A program made the position numbers and the translations under genes. Below are positions 52,627 to 63,768 of a stretch of DNA of 64,000 nt, one piece after another (positions within the stretch are counted from its first letter, which is position 1; every line of letters begins with the position of its first letter). Under the pieces are notes generated by a model, which did no database searches, was not told the origin of the DNA, and saw only the letters and a list, made by a program, of their open reading frames with translations. The DNA comes from Oligoflexus tunisiensis (GTDB taxonomy: Bacteria > Bdellovibrionota_B > Oligoflexia > Oligoflexales > Oligoflexaceae), in the NCBI RefSeq assembly GCF_001748245.1, contig NZ_BDFO01000001.1, positions 4,417,471 to 4,481,470 of the forward strand, given 5' to 3'.

Positions 52627-54612
52627 ATGACATTAACAACCGACAAAAGAATAGAACTCACAGAAAAACTCAGGGCCGTGTTTGTTCAACATGGGCGGGA
52701 CGCGCGTGTGGAACATGTGCCCTTCTTTTTGGACCTGCCTCCTGAACAGCAGGAAGCCGTCAAAAAAATATTGAAAAAATTCCGCTCGGGCTCGCATACG
52801 CCTGAAAGCCTGCTTGAAGAATACCATCGTTGGAACGACGGTCTCGGTGCTCCCAAGGTGCAGCCCACGCAGAAAACCTTTATCAAAAGCGTCAATCGCG
52901 TGGCCAGCCAGTCCTTGAAGCAGGCCCATCGGAACAGCTCGCCCGACTTCGAAAAGGATCAGGCACGAGCCGAGAAAAAGGAAAAGAAAGCCGCGAACAA
53001 GCGTCAGAAGAATGCGCTTGAAATTGCACTGATTGCCGCTTTGCGGGAAAATCGTGAATTTTCCGATTACAAGGACGTGTTCTTTGCCGCGCGGGCGAAG
53101 AAGCGGAAGATGGTCGCCTTCCTGGGCCCCACCAACAGTGGCAAGACCCATGCGGCGATGGAAGCGCTTCGCACCGCCCATTCCGGCGTTTACCTTGGGC
53201 CCTTGCGGCTCATGGCTTTGGAAAACTATGATCGTCTGCGCGAAAAGGGGGTCAAGGTTGGCCTTCTGACCGGCGAGGAGCGCGTGGATCTGGAAGGCGC
53301 CACTCATGTCTGTCAGACGATCGAGACCGCGGACTTCAACCAGAACTATGAAGTGGCCGTGATCGATGAGATTCAGCTGCTGACCGACAAGGATCGCGGG
53401 GGCTACTGGCTCAACGCTGCGATCGGGATTGCGGCCGATGTCGTTTACCTCTGCGGCGCGCCGATCGTGGAAAACATTCTGCGCGACCTTGCGGAGCTGA
53501 CTGGTGATGAGATTGAGGTGGTCTACACCCACAGGATGTCACCTCTGGTCTTTGCCGAATACAAGGAAGACCCCAAGAAACTGCCGGAACCGGGCACGGC
53601 CTTTATCTGCTTTTCCCGCAAGAATGTTCTTCTCTGGAAGGACATGCTGGAAGGTGCCGGCGCCAATGTCTCGGTGGTGTACGGGGCGCTCTCGCCGGAG
53701 GTGCGCAAGGAGCAATCCCGCCGCTTCCGTGATGGCGAGACGGATTACCTGGTGGCCACCGACGCCGTGGGCATGGGCCTGAATCTGCCGATCCATAAGA
53801 TCCTCTTCACCGAAACCGAAAAGTTTGATGGTGAAGGCTTCCGCCGCCTGGCTCCCCAGGAAGTGAAGCAGATCGGGGGACGGGCTGGACGTTACGGAAT
53901 CGCTTCGGAGGCCGGCATCATTACCAGCTATGATGCGAAGGATCTGCACTTTCTGAGGCAGCGCTATGAAGCTCCTGAATCGGAAAAGGGTCTGACCGAC
54001 GTCCATATGAAGCCGACCGCGGCGCACATTCGGAAGATCTGCGAAAGCTTTAACAACTACAGTCTGGAATTTGCGCTCCGGAAGTTCCAGAAAATCGGCC
54101 ACGAGATTTTTTCGGTGGATATCTCCGAGGAAACCCTGCTGGTGGCAGAGAAGATGGATCGGATCTTCGGCACGGATGCGTCATCGCTCAGCGTGCGCTG
54201 GTTCTTTGGCATCGCCCCGGCGGATACCAAGAGCGAGGATGCCTTCTCGTACTTCCTGGACCTTGCGGTTGGATACAAGAAGGTGCTGAACAAGGAGAAG
54301 AACACCGTGGATCTTTTCATCTATGAAGATCCCGGCGCGCGACTGGAGTATGCGGAAGCTCAGCGTAAAAACCTGACGGTGTACCTTTGGTTTGCCAACA
54401 AGAAACCTGACATTTTCCAGGATAAGGAAAGGGCTCAGGAATTGGCCGCTTTCTATGATGGCCTGATCAATAAACTCCTGGCGGGTAACAAACGCGTGAC
54501 GCGGAAAAAGACCATGGGTCTGCCGCTTTCGTTCTGCACGGAGTGCAAAGCGATGATGCCTCCGTTCTCGCAATTCTCCGTCTGTCGCGATTGCTACTCG
54601 CAGCGGCGTTAA
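52627..54612 (+). CDS. SUV3-like (SUPV3L1) DExH RNA helicase
   Basis: 661 aa from ATG 52627. A helical N-domain (~1-155) ends in a Lys-rich stretch. The helicase core has Walker A GPTNSGKTH (~167), GEERVD, DEx motif VIDEIQLL (~246), VYGALSPEVRKEQ, VATDAVGMGLNLPI and QIGGRAGRYG (~417). These are the SUV3 signature of the mitochondrial degradosome helicase, also found in some alphaproteobacteria. The C-terminus ends with CTECKAMMPPFSQFSVCRDC, a likely zinc-binding CxxC pair. It probably unwinds structured RNA for 3'-5' decay. The stop codon lies in the first unit of a tandem repeat. Confidence 0.9.
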   Translation: MTLTTDKRIELTEKLRAVFVQHGRDARVEHVPFFLDLPPEQQEAVKKILKKFRSGSHTPESLLEEYHRWNDGLGAPKVQPTQKTFIKSVNRVASQSLKQAHRNSSPDFEKDQARAEKKEKKAANKRQKNALEIALIAALRENREFSDYKDVFFAARAKKRKMVAFLGPTNSGKTHAAMEALRTAHSGVYLGPLRLMALENYDRLREKGVKVGLLTGEERVDLEGATHVCQTIETADFNQNYEVAVIDEIQLLTDKDRGGYWLNAAIGIAADVVYLCGAPIVENILRDLAELTGDEIEVVYTHRMSPLVFAEYKEDPKKLPEPGTAFICFSRKNVLLWKDMLEGAGANVSVVYGALSPEVRKEQSRRFRDGETDYLVATDAVGMGLNLPIHKILFTETEKFDGEGFRRLAPQEVKQIGGRAGRYGIASEAGIITSYDAKDLHFLRQRYEAPESEKGLTDVHMKPTAAHIRKICESFNNYSLEFALRKFQKIGHEIFSVDISEETLLVAEKMDRIFGTDASSLSVRWFFGIAPADTKSEDAFSYFLDLAVGYKKVLNKEKNTVDLFIYEDPGARLEYAEAQRKNLTVYLWFANKKPDIFQDKERAQELAAFYDGLINKLLAGNKRVTRKKTMGLPLSFCTECKAMMPPFSQFSVCRDCYSQRR

Positions 54613-54710
54613 TACGTTCCCGATAGCTCCTTGCAGCGGCGTTAATACGTTCCCGATAGCTCCTTGCAGCGGCGTTAATACGTTCCCGATAGCTCCTTGC
54701 AGCGACGATA
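54600..54710 (+). repeat. 33-bp tandem repeat, 3.4 copies
   Basis: Copies start at 54600, 54633, 54666 and 54699 (the last partial). The unit begins GCAGCGGCGTTAATACG and ends with CGATAGCTCCTT. The first copy includes the last codons and TAA stop of the SUV3-like gene. The unit's AGCTCCTT is also the 5' arm of the terminator at 54691. The unit length is a multiple of three. Confidence 0.9.
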
Positions 54711-54723
54711 AGGAGCTCTTTTT
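54691..54723 (+). terminator. Intrinsic terminator built on the 33-bp repeat
   Basis: AGCTCCTT (54691-54698) and AAGGAGCT (54710-54717) form a perfect 8-bp stem with an 11-base loop, followed by CTTTTT. The same 5' arm occurs in the two upstream repeat copies, so three arms can compete for one 3' arm. Confidence 0.85.
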
Positions 54724-54740
54724 GCATGACTCTCCCCGGG

Positions 54741-54761
54741 TGAGTTTTCCAGTGAAACTCA
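54741..54761 (+). promoter_or_regulatory. Hairpin in the 5' leader of the BON gene
   Basis: TGAGTTT and AAACTCA pair perfectly (7 bp, loop 7), 18 bp upstream of the start codon, next to the AAGGAG ribosome site. It may affect translation or be an operator. Confidence 0.35.
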
Positions 54762-54779
54762 GCTTTCAAGGAGTCCGTC

Positions 54780-55427
54780 ATGAATAACGATCGCCAGATT
54801 CAAAAAGACGTCATGGCCGCTCTGGACTATAGTCCTGTCATCGCCGCGGAACGCGTTGGCGTGACGGTGCAGGACGGGGTTGTGACGCTCACCGGCTCAG
54901 TTTCCAGTTACGCCGAGAAATATGCCGCAGAAAAAGCCTGCTTTCGTGTGCATGGGGTCAAGGCCATCGCCGATGAACTTGAGGTCATCCTCCCGGGCAG
55001 CCACATGCGTTCCGATACCGAAATCGCCCGGGCCGCGGCGGATACCCTGGCCTGGAATGTTCTGGTCCCTGCCTCCGTTCAGGTGTCGGTGGAGAAAGGA
55101 CGCGTGATCCTGCGCGGTCATGTGGATTGGGATTTTCAGCGCAGCGCGGCGGAAAAAGCCCTGCGCAATCTCACCGGTATCACGGAGGTCGCGAACCATA
55201 TCAGCATCGAAAGACAGGTCCTGCCCGAGGACGTCAAAGCCAAAATCGAACACGCCCTGGAACGCATGCCCAACAAGGACAAGGATAACATCGACATTGA
55301 AGTGACCGGCAGCAAGGTCATCCTGAGCGGAACCGTTCACTCCGCCGAGGAGCGGGACGATGTGAAATGGGCCGCCTGGGCCGTGCCGGGCGTTTCCGAA
55401 GTGGAAACGCGCCTGCAGATCAATTAG
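54780..55427 (+). CDS. Triple BON-domain protein
   Basis: 215 aa with AAGGAG eight bases before the ATG. Three BON domains in tandem (~5-70, 77-147, 150-214): each has a helix followed by VTVQDGVVTLTGSVSS, VSVEKGRVILRGHVDW or IEVTGSKVILSGTVHS. BON domains bind phospholipid membranes. No signal peptide is visible, so it is either cytoplasmic (like YgaU or HTH-free BON proteins) or exported unconventionally. Often linked to osmotic stress. Confidence 0.88.
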   Translation: MNNDRQIQKDVMAALDYSPVIAAERVGVTVQDGVVTLTGSVSSYAEKYAAEKACFRVHGVKAIADELEVILPGSHMRSDTEIARAAADTLAWNVLVPASVQVSVEKGRVILRGHVDWDFQRSAAEKALRNLTGITEVANHISIERQVLPEDVKAKIEHALERMPNKDKDNIDIEVTGSKVILSGTVHSAEERDDVKWAAWAVPGVSEVETRLQIN

Positions 55428-55454
55428 AAAGTCCTCTGCAGGGCGGGGCAGCCT

Positions 55455-57875
55455 TCACTGTCCCCGCTGTCCTTCCGCTTCCAGCCGCTTGACAAGCAGC
55501 GTGGTTTTCACGAGCGTATCCGGATTCAGCGAGATGCTGTCGATCCCTTCCCGGACCAGAAATTCCGCAAATTCAGGATAATCACTGGGCGCCTGGCCAC
55601 AGATGCCGATTTTGGTGTGCGAGGCCCGGGCTTTCCGGATAACCTCGCGCACGGCTCGCTCCACGGCTTCATTGCGTTCATCAAAAATTTCCGACAGCAG
55701 TTCCGAATCCCGATCCACCCCCAAGGTCAGCTGGGTCAGATCGTTGGATCCAATGGAAAAGCCATCGAAGATCTTGGCGAACTCATCCGCCAGGATCACG
55801 TTGCTCGGAATCTCGACCATCACATAAACGTCCAGCTCATCCTTGCCGCGTTCCAGACCATTCTCTTTCATCACCTCCAGGACCTTGCGCCCCTCGTCCA
55901 GAGTTCGGCAGAAGGGAATCATAACCTTGACATTGGTCAGCCCCATCTCCTGTCGCACTTTTTTAAGGGCCGCGCATTCGAGCGCAAAACCCTCACGGTA
56001 GAGTTCACTGTAATAGCGTGAGGCCCCGCGAAAGCCGATCATCGGGTTGTCCTCGTCCGGCTCGAACATGCGCCCGCCCAGAAGGTTGGCATATTCATTG
56101 GACTTGAAATCGCTGAAACGCACGATCACCGGCTTGGGATAAAAGGCGGCGCCCAGCATGCCCACACCCTCAGCCAGCTTATCGACAAAGTATTGGGTTC
56201 GGGACGGCCAGGCCGCGGTCATCTCCGCAATCTTTTCCGCATCCTCGCGGTTTTTCAGTTGATCAAACCGCACCAGAGCCATGGGATGGATGCCGATGGA
56301 ATGATTGATGATGAATTCAATCCGGGCGAGACCCACGCCATCATTCGGAATATGGGATAAACGGAAGGCTTCCTCCGGATTCGCCATGTTCAGCATGAGC
56401 TGGGTCATGGGCCTTTCCTCGATGGCCTTGGCATCAATGGTCTGCTGCTCAAAGGCCAGCGTTCCTTCGTAAACCCGGCCGATTTCCCCTTCCGCGCAGC
56501 TTATGGTCACCAGCTGCCCCGTCTGCAGAACGCTGGTCCCGTTCTCCGTCCCCACGATCGCGGGCAGGCCCAGCTCACGGCTGACGATGGCCGCATGACA
56601 GGTTCGGCCGCCACGATTGGTGACGATGGCCACCGCACGCTTCATGGAAGGTTCCCAGTCGGGGTCGGTTTTTTCCGTGACCAGCACCTCACCCTGTTCC
56701 AGCTCCCGCAGGTTCGCCGCCTCCTGGATGACCCGGACCCTGCCCTGAGCGATTTTTTCGCCCACAGCGCGACCCTGCGCCAGAACCTTTCCCTGTTCCT
56801 TCAGCTGATAATAGGAGAAATCCACGGCCTTGTTCTGCGAGTGGATGGTTTCCGGCCTGGCCTGCAGAATATAGAGCTTCCCATCGATCCCGTCCTTGCC
56901 CCACTCCATATCCATGGGCGTCTCGCGGCCTTTTTCCTTGGAAAAATATTCCTCGATCTCGACGGCCCAGCGCGCGAGCTGAAGAATGTCATCATCACTG
57001 ATGCAAAATTTTCGGCGATCGGCCTCTGGCACCGGCACATTGCGCACCATGCGGCTGCCGCCAACGTCATAGATCAGTTTATATTCCTTCGAACCGATCT
57101 GCTTTTGCAGGATGGGTCGCCTGCCCTCCTTCAGGGTGGGCTTAAAAACATAAGCCTCATCCGGCGTCACGGAACCCTGCACGATATTTTCCCCGAGTCC
57201 ATACGAGGCGTTGATGAGCACGGCATTTTTGAAACCGCTTTCGGTGTCGATGGAGAACATGACCCCGGAACTGGCCAGATCGGAGCGCACCATATGCTGC
57301 ACACAGATGGAGAGCGCGATGGAGAAATGATCGAAGCCCCGATCCTCGCGATAGGAAATCGCCCGATCGGTAAAGAGCGAGGCGAAGCATTGCTTGCAGG
57401 ACATGAGATATTGCTCGACCGTTCGCACGTTCAAATAGGTTTCCTGCTGGCCGGCGAAACTTGCATCCGGCAAATCCTCAGCCGTCGCGCTGCTGCGAAT
57501 GGCAACTCCCGCATCCTTGCGTCCTTCGACCAATTCGCGAAAGGCCTCGACCATCGGTTTTTCCAGGGCCGCAGGCAATCTGGAATCAATGATGCGATGC
57601 CGAATCGCGTGACCAGCCGCCTGAAGCTGATCGGGATCTTTCAGGTCCGCGTCTTCAATCGTTTTGCGAATGAAATCGCGCAGCCTGTTCTCGTCGAGAA
57701 ACAGCCAATAGGTGGTGGACGTGATGCCGAAACCGTTGGGAACGGTGATGCCGCGCGCACTGAGGTTGCGATACATGGCGCCCAGGGACGCTGTTTTCCC
57801 GCCCACCAAAGGCAAATCCTGCAGACCGATATCTCCCAGCCATTTTATATAGGGTGCGGATGAAGATGGTTTCAT
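55455..57875 (-). CDS. ppsA: Phosphoenolpyruvate synthase
   Basis: 806 aa with GGAGGAG before the ATG. The N-terminal ATP-grasp domain starts with LVGGKTASLGAMYRNL. The swivelling phosphohistidine domain has GGRTCHAAIVSRELGLPAIVG (His ~422), and the C-terminal PEP/pyruvate barrel ends with the GICGQAPSDYPEFAEFLV region. It converts pyruvate and ATP to PEP, AMP and phosphate, for gluconeogenesis. The divergent acetyl-CoA synthetase gene suggests growth on C2 or C3 substrates. Confidence 0.95.
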   Translation of the reverse strand: MKPSSSAPYIKWLGDIGLQDLPLVGGKTASLGAMYRNLSARGITVPNGFGITSTTYWLFLDENRLRDFIRKTIEDADLKDPDQLQAAGHAIRHRIIDSRLPAALEKPMVEAFRELVEGRKDAGVAIRSSATAEDLPDASFAGQQETYLNVRTVEQYLMSCKQCFASLFTDRAISYREDRGFDHFSIALSICVQHMVRSDLASSGVMFSIDTESGFKNAVLINASYGLGENIVQGSVTPDEAYVFKPTLKEGRRPILQKQIGSKEYKLIYDVGGSRMVRNVPVPEADRRKFCISDDDILQLARWAVEIEEYFSKEKGRETPMDMEWGKDGIDGKLYILQARPETIHSQNKAVDFSYYQLKEQGKVLAQGRAVGEKIAQGRVRVIQEAANLRELEQGEVLVTEKTDPDWEPSMKRAVAIVTNRGGRTCHAAIVSRELGLPAIVGTENGTSVLQTGQLVTISCAEGEIGRVYEGTLAFEQQTIDAKAIEERPMTQLMLNMANPEEAFRLSHIPNDGVGLARIEFIINHSIGIHPMALVRFDQLKNREDAEKIAEMTAAWPSRTQYFVDKLAEGVGMLGAAFYPKPVIVRFSDFKSNEYANLLGGRMFEPDEDNPMIGFRGASRYYSELYREGFALECAALKKVRQEMGLTNVKVMIPFCRTLDEGRKVLEVMKENGLERGKDELDVYVMVEIPSNVILADEFAKIFDGFSIGSNDLTQLTLGVDRDSELLSEIFDERNEAVERAVREVIRKARASHTKIGICGQAPSDYPEFAEFLVREGIDSISLNPDTLVKTTLLVKRLEAEGQRGQ

Positions 57876-57962
57876 GGGGATTTCTCCTCCCTATTTTTTT
57901 GTTTCGAGGCCGGCGCCCTTCCATGGAGCAAGGATCATGCCTTCATCGCGCATTTCAAGGAC

Positions 57963-57978
57963 TGGCACAACGATTGCT
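57963..57978 (+). promoter_or_regulatory. Candidate sigma-54 promoter of the acs operon
   Basis: TGGCAC at 57963-57968, five bases, TTGCT at 57974-57978: the -24 GG and -12 GC are 10 bases apart, as in the RpoN consensus. Transcription would begin near 57990, about 50 bp before the acs start. Confidence 0.55.
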
Positions 57979-58041
57979 AACTTGGATTGCTTCATGGATT
58001 GATGTGGTTGTTGCAGAAAAACTCCCAACGAGGCACCGCCT

Positions 58042-59801
<1,760 letters not shown>

Positions 59802-59805
<4 letters not shown>

Positions 59806-60812
59806 AAGCCATGGTTTTGGAAAAGCAGAACGATATCATGGAATCACCCTTGCAACGGGAGGACCTGGCCATGCCCGTTCCCGGTGAACGGGAAATCCGC
59901 ATCAAGGTCCACTGCTGCGCCCTCTGTCGCACCGATCTGCATGTGATCGAGGGTGATCTGCCTTCGAAAAAACGCCGATTGATTCCGGGCCATCAGGTGG
60001 TGGGACATGTCGAGGCCCTGGGTCCGCATGTGCACCGCTTTCCCCTCGGCGCACGAGTCGGCATCGCCTGGCTGCGGCGCACCTGTGGGGTCTGCCCGTC
60101 CTGTGAAATGGGCCGGGAAAACCTCTGCGATAGCCCGGAATTTACCGGCTATCACGCGCATGGTGGATTTGCGGAGTATGCCTGTGTGCATGAAGATTAC
60201 GCGTATGCGATTCCCGCTGTGTTCGACGATGCGGAAGCCGCACCGCTTTTGTGTGCCGGCATCATCGGCTTTCGAGCCTTGAAACGCGCCGAGCTGCCTC
60301 CCGGCGGGCGTCTGGGCATCTTTGGCTTCGGCTCGTCCGCGCATATCGTGGCCCAGCTGGCTCTTTATCGCGGCGCGGAATTTCTGGTGATGACGCGGGA
60401 TGTCGGCCATCAGAAGCTGGCGCGCCAGCTCGGGGCACGGTGGGTGGGTGGCCTCCAGGATGCGTTTCCGGAAAAGGTCGACAGTGCCATTATCTTTGCG
60501 CCTTCAGGGGCTCTCGTTCCGCGGGCGCTTGAAGTCCTGAAAAAAGGAGGAACCCTGGCTTTGGCTGGCATTCACATGAGCGATATTCCAGCTTTGAATT
60601 ATGAGCGGCATCTCTTTTACGAAAAATCTGTGCATTCCGTCACGGCGAATACGCGCGACGATGGAGTGGAACTTCTTAAAGTGGCGGCCGCCATTCCCCT
60701 GAGGCCACAGGTTCATCTTTATCCACTGGAAGAGGCCAACCGGGCCCTGCAGGATTTAAAAGCGGATCGGATCCAGGGTACGGGCTGTCTGCAGATTGCA
60801 GATCAACCATGA
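59802..60812 (+). CDS. Zinc-dependent alcohol dehydrogenase
   Basis: 336 aa. Medium-chain dehydrogenase: catalytic zinc site (CCALCRTDLHV, PGHQVVGHVEALG), structural zinc cysteines CGVCPSCEMGRENLC, and the nucleotide-binding region FGFGSSAHIVAQLALYRG. Overlaps both neighbours by ATGA. Beside acsA it could oxidise ethanol, whose acetaldehyde/acetate product feeds Acs; this is inference. Confidence 0.9.
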
Positions 60813-61621
60813 TCATTCGCATCATCAGCAGTTTGATCGGTCTGCCGCTGGTTTTGGCCATCCTGATTCTGGGAACGCCCTCTGTCGTTTACAGCTTTTT
60901 TGTGGTCATTCACTTTCTGTTGGCGCTTGAGATCATGCGGATTTATGTTGAGGATCCGCAGCGGGGCACGCAGAGTTTTCTCGGCTTTGCCCGGGGCGAC
61001 TGGATGCGGGCCCTTGCATCCACGTTGGCGTTCATCGTTCTCCTCCTCAGTGAGCCTGAGGGATTGCTGGCCCGTCTCTCCTTCTTTTTATGTGGCGTGG
61101 CTCTGCTGTCGGCGCTGCTGCCGGGCACGATCGAGCAGCGCAGTCGCAGCTCGCAGTCCACTGTCCTCGGCATGGTGTATAGCCTCATTCCCTGGCTGAT
61201 GATCGCGAGCCTCTATGAAAAGGCGGAAAACGAGCGCTTTGTCATTCTTTTGCTCAGCATCGCCTGGGCGGGCGATACCGCCGCTTACTTTGTGGGGAAG
61301 ACCTGGGGACGAAGGCCCATGGCGCCGATGATTTCCCCTAAAAAAACCTGGCTCGGGGCCTGCGCAGGTTTCGTAGCCAGCGCCCTCGCGGCCTGGATCG
61401 TTTCCGCGATCTATGACAATGAATTGGGTGATCCGGCCTTCATGATCGGGGTCGGTGCCGTCTGCGCTCTGTTCGGACAGATGGGTGATCTATTCAAATC
61501 GGTCTTTAAACGCCAGCGCGGGGTCAAGGATTCGGGGCGGCTTATGCCAGGGCATGGCGGGCTGCTCGACCGCATGGATGGTGCGCTCATGGCCGCGCCC
61601 GTGCTGAACTTATTCTTTTAG
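60809..61621 (+). CDS. cdsA: Phosphatidate cytidylyltransferase
   Basis: 270 aa. Polytopic (7-8 helices). The family signature is near the C-terminus: SPKKTWLGACAGF, then KDSGRLMPGHGGLLDRMDG (~239-257). It makes CDP-diacylglycerol from phosphatidic acid and CTP. It is the third gene of the acs-adh-cdsA unit by ATGA overlap, an unusual partnership, and ends overlapping the convergent PilZ-like gene by 12 bp. Confidence 0.93.
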   Translation: MIIRIISSLIGLPLVLAILILGTPSVVYSFFVVIHFLLALEIMRIYVEDPQRGTQSFLGFARGDWMRALASTLAFIVLLLSEPEGLLARLSFFLCGVALLSALLPGTIEQRSRSSQSTVLGMVYSLIPWLMIASLYEKAENERFVILLLSIAWAGDTAAYFVGKTWGRRPMAPMISPKKTWLGACAGFVASALAAWIVSAIYDNELGDPAFMIGVGAVCALFGQMGDLFKSVFKRQRGVKDSGRLMPGHGGLLDRMDGALMAAPVLNLFF

Positions 61622-62368
61622 CTTATGCCAGCGCCGCAGTTCATCATAGAATGCGGTGAGCGGCTCCAGCCAGTCCGATCGTTTGATCAACGCTCCCACC
61701 ATGATCTGCAGGGATTTTTGCAGAGCCTGCGGATCAGGTTCCCGGTCGGTGACCATGCGAGGCGCCACTCCCTCCTGGTCCAGCACACGGCCGGTCTGCA
61801 GACTTCCTTCCACCCAACGGACTTCCTGATAGACCTTGTTTTCCCGCTGGGTCAGCAGAGCCCGATGCAGAAAGCCATCCCGCCAGTCGATATAAAGATC
61901 AACCGGTCCGTCGCCGCGCAGAGCCAGGGTATATTTCTTTTGAAAATTTTCATTAAGCAGAATGGGATCGATGCGCTCGAGTGTGGAACCACAGCGCATG
62001 TCCTCCAGAAACGAACGGAGGAAAACCAGAATGCCATCACTATCGTGTATGAATTGAAATCCGATCTTGTCGCGATCCTCATGAACCTTTTTGGCTTTAA
62101 TGGGACAGATTCTGTGAAACAGGTGGAGATGGCCCGGGATTTCCGGATCAGAAAACTCCGGCAGAGCCAGACCGGATTTCAGAAGGGCGAAACCTCCATA
62201 GGAAATGTCACGAAGCCTGGGGTACTGTTCGAGCGGAAATTCCAGACGGATGAAATCAAAGTCCTCGAGATTATAGCGAGTATGCAGGCGGGCTTCGCCT
62301 ACTGTGAGGGCTGGATCTTCGCTCGTGTTATCCGTCAGTCCCAGCATCTTTTTCAATTTGCCCAGCAT
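61610..62368 (-). CDS. PilZ-like protein
   Basis: 252 aa from ATG 62368, whose AGGAGG is 8 bases upstream; the earlier ATG 62389 would place that site inside the coding region. Residues ~25-115 have a PilZ-like pattern: RYNLEDFDFIRLEF, then LRDISYGGFALLKSG (the [D/N]xSxxG motif), and KIGFQFI. PilZ domains bind cyclic di-GMP, but the RxxxR part is not plain, so binding is uncertain. The C-terminal ~130 residues are unassigned. Confidence 0.65.
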   Translation of the reverse strand: MLGKLKKMLGLTDNTSEDPALTVGEARLHTRYNLEDFDFIRLEFPLEQYPRLRDISYGGFALLKSGLALPEFSDPEIPGHLHLFHRICPIKAKKVHEDRDKIGFQFIHDSDGILVFLRSFLEDMRCGSTLERIDPILLNENFQKKYTLALRGDGPVDLYIDWRDGFLHRALLTQRENKVYQEVRWVEGSLQTGRVLDQEGVAPRMVTDREPDPQALQKSLQIMVGALIKRSDWLEPLTAFYDELRRWHKLKE

Positions 62369-62528
62369 TCCCGGCTCCTCCTTTGACATCTTTTAAGCTT
62401 AGCAGAAGCCGCGAATCACGTCCAAAGGGTCGCGTGTAGGTATCGGGCTACGGGGCTTTTCGCCAGGCAGGGGATGCGTTATGATGGGGCCGATGGTCCG
62501 TCCAACCGGGAGGTGAACCATCTCTTTT

Positions 62529-63695
62529 GTGCGGGAAAAACGTTTGGCTTTGGTGATGTCGGGAGGCGGGGCACGCGGCGCTTACCAGGCGGGTGTTGTC
62601 AAAGCTCTGGCTGAGTTTTGTACCGACATGGGACGTCCTGATGCGTTCACCGTTATCACGGGAGTCAGTGCGGGGGCCATCAACGCATCGTTTCTCGCAG
62701 CCCGGCATGAAAGCTTCGTGTGGTCTGCGCATAAACTCACCGAACTTTGGCGCAACATCCATATCGATCAGGTCTTTCGCACGGACCTCCTGTCCTTTGG
62801 CAACATCGGTTGGAATCTGGTCACGGATATCATCAGCAGCGGTTCGTTCGGCAGCAGAAGGGCCAACTATCTGCTCGATACCACCCCGCTCTTCCAATAC
62901 CTGACCGATCATATCGACTTTTTGAACATCCGAAAGAATCTGGAATCAGGCCTGGTGGATGCCCTGGCTCTTTCCGCCACGGATTATGCGACCTCGACCA
63001 ACATCACCTTTATCAACAGCGTGAAGCCCTATGGGGATTGGCAGCGCATGCGACGCATCAGTGTGCCTTCGGAAATCACACTCCATCACGTCTGTGCATC
63101 CGCGGCCATACCCTTGTTTTTCGCGCCGGTCCAGATCGGGGAGCAATATTTCGGCGACGGCTGTTTGCGAAATACGGCCCCTCTGAGTCCCGCCATTCAT
63201 CTCCACGCCGAATCCATTCTGGTGATCGGCGTGCAGCATCTGGCCAGGCCGGAACCTCAGGTTCCGGTGCAGCATATTCCGAGCATCGCCCGGATTCTGA
63301 GCGTTCTGCTCAATTCGGTGCTCCTGGATGGGGTGGGCATCGATGTGGAACGCCTGCGACGCATCAATCATACTTTGAGCCTTGTGCCGGAGTCCGAGCG
63401 GGTGAAGTCGCCACTGCGCGTACTCAACTGTCTTCATATCGCCCCGACCGAGGATATCAGCGCCATCGCCTATCAGGAATACGAACGCCTGCCCCGCTCC
63501 ATTCGGTATCTGGTCGGAGGCCTTGGGTCCAAGGACGATGCCGGCAACCTCGTGAGTTATCTCCTCTTCGTTCCCAGCTACTGCGCACGCCTGACCGATC
63601 TTGGCTACCACGATGCCCAGGCCCGTCGCGAGGAAATCACGGAATTTATTCGGAATGCGCTGACCGCGACCGAGATGGCTGCCGGCGTGGGTTGA
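62529..63695 (+). CDS. Patatin-like phospholipase
   Basis: 388 aa from GTG 62529; GGGAGG lies 15 bases upstream, a little far. Patatin motifs: oxyanion loop MSGGGARGAYQAGVV (~9-23), nucleophile elbow GVSAGA (Ser ~48) and the catalytic Asp in YFGDGCLRN (~205). The Ser-Asp dyad is complete. It hydrolyses phospholipid acyl chains; the C-terminal ~170 residues are helical. A membrane-targeting or secretion signal is not visible. Confidence 0.88.
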   Translation: MREKRLALVMSGGGARGAYQAGVVKALAEFCTDMGRPDAFTVITGVSAGAINASFLAARHESFVWSAHKLTELWRNIHIDQVFRTDLLSFGNIGWNLVTDIISSGSFGSRRANYLLDTTPLFQYLTDHIDFLNIRKNLESGLVDALALSATDYATSTNITFINSVKPYGDWQRMRRISVPSEITLHHVCASAAIPLFFAPVQIGEQYFGDGCLRNTAPLSPAIHLHAESILVIGVQHLARPEPQVPVQHIPSIARILSVLLNSVLLDGVGIDVERLRRINHTLSLVPESERVKSPLRVLNCLHIAPTEDISAIAYQEYERLPRSIRYLVGGLGSKDDAGNLVSYLLFVPSYCARLTDLGYHDAQARREEITEFIRNALTATEMAAGVG

Positions 63696-63768
63696 ACGGC
63701 CCAATCAAGTCTGGTTCCCCTCGAACCTTGATGCTATAACCGCCGTTTTCCAATGCGGGAGTGTGCGG

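Noticed and set aside
50907..52661. 584-codon open frame on the minus strand opposite the acyl-ACP-reductase-like gene
   Set aside because: Low-complexity, His/Gly/Gln-rich translation with no family motif, mirrored by codon bias of the well-supported plus-strand gene, and no ribosome site.
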